Source: Thermoplasmata archaeon
Lineage (GTDB): Archaea; Thermoplasmatota; Thermoplasmata; Thermoplasmatales; Thermoplasmataceae
NCBI GenBank assembly: GCA_021799315.1
Contig: JAJZAR010000079.1
Span: forward strand, 1 to 6,677
Reading direction: 5' to 3'
Length of the DNA: 6,677 bases
In this document: positions 1 to 5,385 of the stretch, one piece after another
Numbering within the stretch: the first letter of the stretch is position 1
How the letters are laid out: each line of letters opens with the position of its first letter
Position numbers and translations under genes: made by a program
The notes under the pieces: model-generated
The model's input: the letters and a program-made list of their open reading frames with translations, nothing else
Told to the model about the DNA's origin: nothing
Database searches by the model: none

Positions 1-176
1 TCAATGAAGATCTTCCAGGATCAACTGAAATTTTAAGGGAGCTTGAAAAACTGAATGTTGTAAAGCAGGAAATCGATAAGTCAAAATATCCACAGGAAAC
101 AACGTTGAGTTTGACTGAGAAGGGAAGGGAGATTGGACTGAAATTGGATGAAGTGGAGAGGATGATGGAGGAATGA
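1..176 (+). CDS. winged-helix (MarR/PadR-like) transcriptional regulator, 3' part only
   Basis: The window opens inside this gene. The reading frame starts at base 3 and runs to the TGA at 174-176, giving the last 57 residues. The visible part has a recognition-helix-like segment (EILRELEKLNVVKQ), a wing containing SKYP, the motif SLTEKG, and a C-terminal acidic helix ending in MMEE. The order VK..ID.SKYP....SLTEKG is shared with the complete regulator at 5046-5324, so the two are paralogues. In this family the segment binds DNA and SLTEKG follows the wing before the dimerisation helix. Its stop overlaps the start of the next gene in ATGA, so it probably heads the operon with the HEPN-like and GHKL genes and regulates it; that role is inferred. 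The start codon and promoter lie outside the window. Confidence 0.8.
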   Translation, partial: NEDLPGSTEILRELEKLNVVKQEIDKSKYPQETTLSLTEKGREIGLKLDEVERMMEE

Positions 177-187
177 AAAAAGAGATG
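167..187 (+). promoter_or_regulatory. Shine-Dalgarno site and ambiguous start of the HEPN-like gene
   Basis: GGAGG at 167-171 lies only one base before the ATG at 173 and 13 bases before a second in-frame ATG at 185. Neither spacing is ideal. The ATG at 173 shares the ATGA junction with the upstream stop, which favours termination-reinitiation coupling. The ATG at 185 is better placed for the ribosome binding site. The true start of the 279-residue protein could be either. Confidence 0.5.
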
Positions 188-1012
188 ACAAATCTGAATA
201 AATTTAAATGTCTGATTTCTGAGGATGACGATTTTAAGCTCGTGAAATTGTTAAGTGGAGATACCTCATCTTTAATCGATGGTGAAAATATACTTGCCAT
301 TTGTAGTGGAAATCATATTAATAGAATTGAGATTGCTAGACATGATACTGAAAACGAAATTGATTTTGCTCTACAATGGTATGACTTCAAGCTTCAACAA
401 ATTGCTGAAAAATTTCTCTCTATCAGGAGAAAAATTCCGGATAGGGATAGAGAATTGATAATAAATTTTCTAAGCTTTTGTAATATAGGGGAGGATGGGA
501 CTTACGCTGCAGCTGTAGCTGCGAGAGCTGCACTAGAAGAATTTTTGATCGATGTATATTTACAGAGATTTCTTTCGTATATGGAGAGCTCAGAGAAACT
601 TCAATATAAGGAGCACTATAAGAATTGGGATAAATATTATAAAAAAAATCTGGAAAAAGGTGAAGATTCCATAACGCCTATTAGCCGTTATGCGATGCAC
701 AAAATTAATACATCCGATTTAATAAAAAAAATTGAAAAAGCAAAAGAGGAAGTGAAAGATAAACAAAAAAAGAAAACGAATGGGAATTCAACAAAGGATT
801 TTTTTAAGTATTTTAAAGAGTACTTAAACAAAGAAAGTAAACCATATTTATTTTTTGACGACGATGGTGGTACCATGAGCAACTTATGGAGGTTGACCTC
901 TTCAATTATTCATGGAAACAGAGATACAATTGATAAACTGATGGAATATACCCTTGCCTTCCTAAACGCTCTTGGTGAACACCTAAATGGGGGATTGGAA
1001 TGGAAAACATAA
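173..1012 (+). CDS. putative HEPN-like protein (candidate RNase), paired with GHKL ATPase
   Basis: This 279-residue protein is not a family I can name with certainty. It is mostly helical. Residues 1-60 form a separate N-terminal part. Residues 64-135 contain long helices, including AAVAARAALEEFLIDVYLQRF at about 113-133, which resembles the first core helix of HEPN-type domains (A.R..LE.FL). A Lys/Glu-rich, low-complexity stretch covers about 140-222. The C-terminal helices carry NLWRLTSSIIHGN with R240 and H247, an R-x6-H arrangement that fits the HEPN RNase signature (R-x4-6-H), and then a last helix to about 270. HEPN proteins are commonly RNases in toxin-antitoxin and abortive-infection systems; activity here is inferred. 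It overlaps the regulator upstream by 4 bases and the GHKL ATPase downstream by 13, so the three are probably co-translated. The gene is rich in A runs (650-860). Alternatives are a non-catalytic HEPN or an unrelated helical adaptor. Confidence 0.6.
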   Translation: MKKEMTNLNKFKCLISEDDDFKLVKLLSGDTSSLIDGENILAICSGNHINRIEIARHDTENEIDFALQWYDFKLQQIAEKFLSIRRKIPDRDRELIINFLSFCNIGEDGTYAAAVAARAALEEFLIDVYLQRFLSYMESSEKLQYKEHYKNWDKYYKKNLEKGEDSITPISRYAMHKINTSDLIKKIEKAKEEVKDKQKKKTNGNSTKDFFKYFKEYLNKESKPYLFFDDDGGTMSNLWRLTSSIIHGNRDTIDKLMEYTLAFLNALGEHLNGGLEWKT

Positions 1013-2820
1013 ACAGTGGCGAAAAGGATGAGGGGACGATATCGCTCAAAGTATCTGCTCAGATAGTAAAACACATCTCTTCAGGCTTATATAGGAACCC
1101 AGGCAGTGCTTTAAAGGAATTAATAAGCAATTCCTTTGACGCTGACGCAGAAAAGGTTGAAATTACCTTCGATTTTGGCTATGATGAAAATGGCTTAATA
1201 AAGGTAACAAAGCTTACAATTGAGGATGATGGGGAAGGAATGGACATCAACGATCTGAAGACGATATTTAGCCATGTCGGGGGGAGCTCAAAAGACGACC
1301 CGTTTAAAGAACCTGTTACCAAGAAATTTAAGAGACCAGTGATTGGAAGCTTTGGGATAGGAATGCTTTCAGTAGCTTCAACGTGCAATAGGTTCAAAAT
1401 CACTACCAAAAAGAAGGAGCAAAGCAGGGAGTTCACCGCTGATGTATCCCTCTCATTTTTTAGGAACACAATATTGAGGACAGAGTCCATGGATAAGGTC
1501 AACTTAGGAAATATTGACCTTTCTTCAAGGCACGTTGAAAATGAATATGGGCATTACACAAAGTATGAAATATCAAACTTTGAACCTCCTTTTCTGGAGG
1601 GTTTAATCCCCACCCTGATAAGTTCATTTCTATTTAAAACGCCAAGGGGTGAGGAAATTGAAGATGATAAATATTTTGAGGATTTTGTTTTGCACATTCA
1701 AAACATGAAGGAAAAGTCAACTCAGGCATTAGCTTATTTGGATAAGATGATAACAGATGTCGGAGTCATGGCCCCTGTTGAATACCTCCCCGATGGACCC
1801 ATTAGAAGAAGTGTTAATTTTAATGGAACTGAATATGAAGTGCCCGGCACAAACCACAAAGATTACCTGGAACTAATTGAAAGGCCCAAAGGATTCAAAT
1901 TCGAAGTAAGAGTTAGACTAAGAGTTGAAGGAACAACGCGTAACGAATTCAAAGTTTTCAAACCTTTTCTATATCCATGCGAAAGGGATTTGCAGGAATA
2001 CGGCTTTGAAGGATTAAATCCAGAAGTCCTAATTTTGCCTAAGATCGACGATGACATCCCCGATGAGGAGGGGTCTAGAAAACACGTTAGTATATCTGGC
2101 TTCTATTATCATCAGGACCGACGCATTATTCCCTATGAATTTCACGGTTTTTTATTTAGAGTTAAAAATGTTGCATTAGGGTACAATTTAGGGGACCCAT
2201 TTGCCCTATTTACGAACATATACTTACTTTTCCATCAGAGCTTTTCGGAAGTATACCTAGATGGAGGTTTCCAAAGGATAGTCAATCTGGACAGAGAAAG
2301 TTTATACGAAGGTTCCTATCTGTTTAGATTTTTGACTAAATATCTAAGGAGGGTTATAAAACCAGATGGAAGCAATAGTGATACAACCTCTATGACTTTG
2401 GATACTGATTCTAAAAAACAATCTGAAAAGGATTTTCAGGAAACTGCCAAACAAGCAATCGAAAAGTCTATAAAAACCTATAATGTAGAAAATATAGTTG
2501 GATATATAAAAAAAGAGGCAGCCAGTAAGAGAAAAGCAAGAAAACAAGATGCCTTAGTAAAAATAAGCGAAAAGGTTAATGCTAGCGAGAAAGTTGAATA
2601 TATGGTTATCGCAAGAAGTAATAAGGTTTCAGAAATAGGCATAAGAAGAGAAGGCGAGAACACTTATGTAACTATACCCAAGTTCAAAAAACGAAATGAA
2701 TTATGGGACAATCTTGCAATGGGAACACTGAATATAGTAAAAGATGAGACTACAAGGATAGAAATGATGGGGTTTGTTATGAAACTTTATTCTGAATTAG
2801 AACATGACGATTTAAATTAA
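1000..2820 (+). CDS. GHKL (Hsp90/MutL/MORC-type) ATPase
   Basis: A 606-residue protein with a complete Bergerat-fold ATP-binding domain at its N-terminus. The N box is KELISNSFDADA (39-50) with E40 as likely catalytic base and N44 as likely Mg ligand. G1 is DDGEGM (76-81) and G2 is GSFGIGM (116-122). The ATP lid lies around 92-115. A second alpha/beta region follows to about 450, with GFYYHQDRRIIPYEFHG at 367-383, placed like the S5-type transducer of MutL/Hsp90/MORC relatives. The last 150 residues are a charged, partly helical Lys-rich linker (about 470-530) and a small C-terminal domain of unknown type. GHKL proteins dimerise on ATP, and MutL/MORC-like members are known in restriction-modification neighbourhoods. 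The ATG at 1000 sits 6 bases after GGGGG (989-993) and just before the first conserved residues. It overlaps the HEPN-like gene by 13 bases; the substrate is unknown. Confidence 0.88.
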   Translation: MENINSGEKDEGTISLKVSAQIVKHISSGLYRNPGSALKELISNSFDADAEKVEITFDFGYDENGLIKVTKLTIEDDGEGMDINDLKTIFSHVGGSSKDDPFKEPVTKKFKRPVIGSFGIGMLSVASTCNRFKITTKKKEQSREFTADVSLSFFRNTILRTESMDKVNLGNIDLSSRHVENEYGHYTKYEISNFEPPFLEGLIPTLISSFLFKTPRGEEIEDDKYFEDFVLHIQNMKEKSTQALAYLDKMITDVGVMAPVEYLPDGPIRRSVNFNGTEYEVPGTNHKDYLELIERPKGFKFEVRVRLRVEGTTRNEFKVFKPFLYPCERDLQEYGFEGLNPEVLILPKIDDDIPDEEGSRKHVSISGFYYHQDRRIIPYEFHGFLFRVKNVALGYNLGDPFALFTNIYLLFHQSFSEVYLDGGFQRIVNLDRESLYEGSYLFRFLTKYLRRVIKPDGSNSDTTSMTLDTDSKKQSEKDFQETAKQAIEKSIKTYNVENIVGYIKKEAASKRKARKQDALVKISEKVNASEKVEYMVIARSNKVSEIGIRREGENTYVTIPKFKKRNELWDNLAMGTLNIVKDETTRIEMMGFVMKLYSELEHDDLN

Positions 2821-3836
2821 AAGTACTCTCCATATTTATTGGATTTTAAGAGTTTCTTGATTATTTTTATTTCGTCTGTTGATATCAGGTTTAATTCTGT
2901 TTTTTTCTGTAAATCTAATAGCCTGCTTAATATTTCTTCCCTGAAATTCTTACTTAACCGCCCCCTTCTTCCGTCTTTTCTAATGTATCTATTCTCAGGT
3001 TTGAGTTTTTCAATCTGGATCCATTCTCGGAATTCAAGAAGTTTTTGCACTTTCTCATCTCCAGATTTAGCAAGTGCAATCATTGTTTTATCTTTCATGA
3101 CTACTGTGCACATCCAGCAACCAAATCTCATGGCTGTATTCCCATATAGATCAACAACAAGCTGAGTTTCAGATATAGCCCTTCTTCCTGGCATCATGAG
3201 GAAATACCACACATCCTCGGCTGACCAGTGTATTATTGGAGCTGCCACATCTATTCCTTTCTGGTTAACCCATACATCACTTCCACATTCATTAGCGCCA
3301 CCATTCAAGCACGAACTTTTAAGTCGTATATCCCTCTGCTGGCTTTCTCCCATTCTCAATCCTGTGATAAATAGACCGTTGTCCTCATGAAGTTTCCTTG
3401 AAGGTTTGATCTTGAGCTTTGGAGTGCACCACCTGAATCTTGGACCTGGTGGAGGATATCCTCTACCGATCATCCTTACCCAGTAGGTGTCATTTATGTC
3501 TGGGTAAACGATCTTAACGTTGGCAGGATACCTTTTTTCTATAGCTTGTAAGAATGAATAGGCAACCACTGACATTTGTGGAATCTCCATCATAGTATCT
3601 GAATATGTAATATTCAGGTCTATATCTGGATGGACAGTTTTCATATATAGGGATAAAACGACTAAAGCAGTACTATCCTTCCCACCAGAATAAGTTACAA
3701 TCCACCTCTTATTCTTATTGTAAAGTTGTTCTAGAATATTTATGCTTTCCTGGAATTTTTCTCTGAATGCTAAATTAACGAATGAAGGTAGCAGAGATAT
3801 ATTGTCATTCTCTCTAAGTTCCTCTTGAATTTCCAT
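2817..3836 (-). CDS. dndC: DndC-like phosphorothioation sulfurtransferase (PAPS-reductase/PP-loop family)
   Basis: A 339-residue PP-loop protein. The ATP-pyrophosphatase loop SGGKDST is at 50-56. The stretch YWVRMIGRGYPPPGPRFRWC (118-137), then KLKIKPS, and RFGCWMCTVVMKDKTM (237-252) are closely of the DndC type rather than of the assimilatory PAPS reductases. Five cysteines (C137, C176, C184, C240, C243) include candidates for the iron-sulfur cluster reported in DndC. A basic C-terminal region (about 280-300, RKDGRRGRLS) may touch DNA. In the Dnd system DndC acts with DndD, DndE and a cysteine desulfurase (DndA or IscS) to replace a non-bridging backbone oxygen with sulfur; SspD of the Ssp system is a relative. 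None of those partners is in this window, so it is an orphan here. Its stop overlaps that of the convergent GHKL gene by 3 bases within TTAA. Start chosen at 3836, with GAGGTG upstream. Confidence 0.85.
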   Translation of the reverse strand: MEIQEELRENDNISLLPSFVNLAFREKFQESINILEQLYNKNKRWIVTYSGGKDSTALVVLSLYMKTVHPDIDLNITYSDTMMEIPQMSVVAYSFLQAIEKRYPANVKIVYPDINDTYWVRMIGRGYPPPGPRFRWCTPKLKIKPSRKLHEDNGLFITGLRMGESQQRDIRLKSSCLNGGANECGSDVWVNQKGIDVAAPIIHWSAEDVWYFLMMPGRRAISETQLVVDLYGNTAMRFGCWMCTVVMKDKTMIALAKSGDEKVQKLLEFREWIQIEKLKPENRYIRKDGRRGRLSKNFREEILSRLLDLQKKTELNLISTDEIKIIKKLLKSNKYGEYF

Positions 3837-3847
3837 TACTATAATAA

Positions 3848-3853
3848 CACCTC
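3848..3853 (-). promoter_or_regulatory. Shine-Dalgarno site of the DndC-like gene
   Basis: On the minus strand this reads GAGGTG, six consecutive bases of the archaeal consensus GGAGGTGAT, with an 11-base spacer to the ATG ending at 3836. It supports that start. The gene therefore seems to have a leader, unlike the probably leaderless neighbours at 3901-4107 and 4193-4954. Confidence 0.6.
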
Positions 3854-3880
3854 ATATTTAAAAGACTTAGGTACATTAAC

Positions 3881-3893
3881 ATATAATTTTAAA
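3881..3893 (-). promoter_or_regulatory. TATA-box region for the DndC-like gene
   Basis: The minus strand reads TTTAAAATTATAT here. A TATA element centred in this stretch would start transcription about 27 bases downstream, near 3857-3863, leaving a leader of roughly 20-26 bases that includes the GAGGTG site. The heptamer AACATAT occurs on the plus strand at 3878-3884 and 3892-3898, around the box. A second A+T-rich stretch, TTTTAAATAT (3854-3863), is too close to the start codon to serve well. Confidence 0.4.
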
Positions 3894-3900
3894 CATATGC

Positions 3901-4107
3901 TTAAAGTAGCTGCATATCCTCAAGCAGCTCCTTTGCATTCTCGTTTGCTATCCTGGATATTACATAATTGAATTTTTCTTCTAACATAGCTATCAATTCT
4001 TCTTTGGTTTCAGCCTCACCGGCGCACTTCTTGAATATGGCATAATCCACATCGAACTGATCCTTCCTTCCTGAGTTATATTCCTTGCTAAATGGATTTC
4101 TCTTCAT
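3901..4107 (-). CDS. small acidic helical protein of unknown function (68 aa)
   Basis: I do not recognise this family. The first 25 residues are polar and basic, starting MKRNPFSKEYNSGRKDQ. The rest looks like two or three amphipathic helices rich in Glu and Lys (TKEELIAMLEEKF, then NENAKELLEDMQLL). There is one cysteine, no membrane segment and no signal peptide. That it is a real gene is supported by a TATA-like TTTTAAGA centred 27 bases before its ATG with no Shine-Dalgarno site (a typical archaeal leaderless arrangement), and by a poly-T terminator region just upstream that separates it from the methyltransferase gene. It lies between the DNA methyltransferase and the DndC-like gene on the same strand. 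A role as a small partner or inhibitor of either is possible but purely inferred from position. Confidence 0.65.
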   Translation of the reverse strand: MKRNPFSKEYNSGRKDQFDVDYAIFKKCAGEAETKEELIAMLEEKFNYVISRIANENAKELLEDMQLL

Positions 4108-4130
4108 AAATTGTGAATTAATTAGATATC

Positions 4131-4138
4131 TCTTAAAA
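4131..4138 (-). promoter_or_regulatory. TATA box of the 68-aa gene (leaderless)
   Basis: TTTTAAGA on the minus strand, centred about 27 bases upstream of the A of the ATG at 4107. That is the spacing at which an archaeal TATA box would place transcription start on the start codon itself. No Shine-Dalgarno site lies between them. Confidence 0.55.
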
Positions 4139-4150
4139 CTTTTGCAACAG

Positions 4151-4166
4151 AAAAAAATTGAAAAAA
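4151..4166 (-). terminator. poly-T terminator after the D12 methyltransferase gene
   Basis: On the minus strand, runs of six T (4161-4166) and seven T (4151-4157) follow the methyltransferase stop by about 27 bases. Closely spaced T runs without a hairpin are the usual archaeal termination signal. They also lie just before the promoter of the next gene, which fits separate transcription units. Confidence 0.55.
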
Positions 4167-4192
4167 TGTAATTTTACCCTATTTTGCGATGT

Positions 4193-4954
4193 TTACTGAT
4201 TGAATTTCCACCAGTATCCACATTCCCACTTAACCTTCCCGTTCCTATTCAAAGGATTGGCATAACTAATTGATTTGTCAGGCCTTCCAAATATGTCCTC
4301 CATGCCCTGGTCGTAAGATGACAGATTCAAAAGATATGATCCTTCATGCAAATCCATGCATTCCTTTAACTGCCTCAGGTCATCAAGATTAAAACTGTAT
4401 TTATATCTCTTTCCAGAAGACAGATAAGGCGGATCAAGATAGAAGAGCACCCTTGGTTTGTTATATCTCTTGAATAGTTCCCTGAAATCCGAATTCTCGA
4501 TTGTCCACTCCTTTACATAAATGAAATTCTCAATGCTGAATCTTGAAGATTTAGTGGTACCCTTGAATCTTCTTCCAAAGGAGCTGCCATCACCCATGAA
4601 CGAGTAGGTTTGAGTGTATATCACCTTGAATGCTGTTTCAACTTCATCTCCAAATTTCATATCCTTAAGTTCCCTGAATATCCGTTCATGGGCGAACGCA
4701 ACACGAAGCTTTTTTATCAACAATATTCTCTTTCTTGGATCCTGGAGAACCTTGAAAGTTTTGTAAAGATCTTCATTGATGTCATTATAGACCTTGATCT
4801 TCCTCCATTCATCTGGGACATTCAAAAGCACCTTGCCAGATCCACCAAATACATCAACAACTACATCGAATGCGTCAGTATGCTGTGAGAGAATATCCAT
4901 TATGTCCTTCAGCTGGTTGAATTTTCCACCATAATACCTGAAAAGAGATCTCAT
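4193..4954 (-). CDS. D12-class N6-adenine DNA methyltransferase
   Basis: A 253-residue enzyme expected to transfer a methyl group from S-adenosylmethionine to N6 of adenine in a short DNA site. The N-terminal RYYGGK (6-11) is the SAM-binding start typical of the D12/Dam family. Motif I is DVFGGSGKV (34-42). The central helical region (about 60-165) holds the target-recognition part, and the catalytic motif IV is DPPY (174-177). The order (motif I, recognition part, DPPY) is the alpha class. The C-terminus ends in the aromatic CGYWWKFNQ. The length is close to that of compact D12 enzymes. No restriction endonuclease partner is adjacent, so it may be an orphan modifier or part of a larger system; the site recognised cannot be read from sequence. 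It has no Shine-Dalgarno site, and a TATA-like element at 4983-4990 suggests a very short leader. It is divergent from the winged-helix gene at 5046. Confidence 0.9.
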   Translation of the reverse strand: MRSLFRYYGGKFNQLKDIMDILSQHTDAFDVVVDVFGGSGKVLLNVPDEWRKIKVYNDINEDLYKTFKVLQDPRKRILLIKKLRVAFAHERIFRELKDMKFGDEVETAFKVIYTQTYSFMGDGSSFGRRFKGTTKSSRFSIENFIYVKEWTIENSDFRELFKRYNKPRVLFYLDPPYLSSGKRYKYSFNLDDLRQLKECMDLHEGSYLLNLSSYDQGMEDIFGRPDKSISYANPLNRNGKVKWECGYWWKFNQ

Positions 4955-4962
4955 ATTGTTGT

Positions 4963-5009
4963 CTATTACGCAAGCATAATTGCTATAAATGATTTCCTAT
5001 TGCGCAATA
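4963..5009. promoter_or_regulatory. paired operator candidate CTATTRCGCAA in the divergent promoter region
   Basis: The 11-base word CTATTRCGCAA occurs at 4963-4973 (R = A) and 4997-5007 (R = G), in direct orientation with starts 34 bases apart. The second copy lies inside the perfect 12-base palindrome TATTGCGCAATA (4998-5009), as expected for a dimeric winged-helix protein. The palindrome abuts the TATA-like element of the regulator gene (5011-5018), where TFB would bind. The first copy sits between the TATA box and the predicted start site of the methyltransferase gene. Occupancy could therefore repress both genes. Binding by the adjacent regulator is inferred. Confidence 0.5.
4983..4990 (-). 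promoter_or_regulatory. TATA box of the D12 methyltransferase gene
   Basis: The minus strand reads ATTTATAG, centred about 33 bases before the ATG at 4954. Transcription would start near 4960, giving a leader of about six bases. This fits the absence of a Shine-Dalgarno site. Confidence 0.45.
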
Positions 5010-5010
5010 A

Positions 5011-5018
5011 TATTATAT
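5011..5018 (+). promoter_or_regulatory. TATA box of the winged-helix regulator gene
   Basis: TATTATAT, centred 26-27 bases before about 5041. Transcription starting there would give either a leaderless GTG start at 5040 or a six-base leader before the ATG at 5046. No Shine-Dalgarno site is present. Confidence 0.45.
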
Positions 5019-5045
5019 GGGCAGATTGCCTATATGTTTGTGGAC

Positions 5046-5324
5046 ATGTTAAAAGAAATAGAAATGCAGTCAGGCTTCTTCAGGCTCCTGGTATATCTCA
5101 GTAGATCCGGTGAAAAGCAGATTACTGACATCATTGATGAGACAGGAATACCCGTTCATCAGACATATAAATCCATAAGGAAGGCTGATTCGCTTGGCCT
5201 TGTGAAGTCAAGGATAGATAATTCAAAGTATCCGGCCAGAAATCTAATTTCCCTCACAGAAAAAGGAGAAATGGTTTCAGCGAAGGTACTGGAGATTGTG
5301 GACATTCTAGAGGGGAAAGAATAA
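5046..5324 (+). CDS. winged-helix transcriptional regulator
   Basis: A small DNA-binding protein of about 92 residues from the ATG at 5046 (MLKEIEMQSGFFRLLVYL). In-frame alternatives are an ATG at 5034, a GTG at 5040, an ATG at 5064, and an upstream ATG at 4989 that would run through the TATA box and palindrome and is unlikely. The fold is readable: helix 1 (FFRLLVYLSRSG), helix 2 (QITDIIDETG), recognition helix (VHQTYKSIRKADSLGLV), a wing with DNSKYPARNLISLTEKG, and a C-terminal helix for dimerisation. It shares SKYP and SLTEKG with the partial regulator at 1-176. It is transcribed divergently from the D12 methyltransferase with a palindrome between them, so autoregulation and control of the methyltransferase are likely but inferred. 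It has no ligand-binding domain or cysteine sensor. Confidence 0.85.
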   Translation: MLKEIEMQSGFFRLLVYLSRSGEKQITDIIDETGIPVHQTYKSIRKADSLGLVKSRIDNSKYPARNLISLTEKGEMVSAKVLEIVDILEGKE

Positions 5325-5335
5325 TAGATATACAA

Positions 5336-5340
5336 TTTTT
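5336..5340 (+). terminator. weak poly-T terminator after the winged-helix gene
   Basis: Five T, 12 bases after the TAA at 5322-5324, followed by a second T-rich stretch at 5358-5361. Short T runs of this kind can terminate archaeal transcripts; this one is weak. Confidence 0.3.
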
Positions 5341-5385
5341 ATATGGATCGCGGCTGCTTTTAAAATAATGATTAAATTATAAAAC

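Noticed and set aside
1..300. Minus-strand open frame of 99 codons at the left edge
   Set aside because: It runs opposite the regulator end and the start of the HEPN-like gene; Ser/Pro/Phe-rich shadow composition and no supporting signals.
1179..1502. Open frame of 107 codons on the minus strand inside the GHKL gene
   Set aside because: It lies opposite the highly conserved ATPase motifs, has no ribosome site or promoter, and its protein is a Ser/Leu-rich shadow of the sense codons.
2839..3165. Open frame of 108 codons on the plus strand inside the DndC-like gene
   Set aside because: Antisense to a well-recognised gene; Ser/Phe/Leu-rich composition is the mirror of Lys/Glu-rich coding sequence, and no family is recognisable.
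2817..3836. Assimilatory PAPS reductase (CysH) as the identity of this gene
   Set aside because: The GRGYPPP..RFRWC and RFGCWMCT stretches belong to DndC-type proteins, the C-terminal CysH motif ECGLH is absent, and there are no sulfate-assimilation neighbours.
4610..4888. Open frame of 92 codons on the plus strand inside the methyltransferase gene
   Set aside because: Antisense to the D12 gene across motif I; no start signals and no recognisable domain.
4989..5045. Upstream ATG (4989) as start of the winged-helix regulator
   Set aside because: The extension would translate through the palindrome and TATA-like box and adds a hydrophobic stretch (MISYCAIILYGQIAYM) foreign to the fold. A start at 5034-5046 fits the promoter better.
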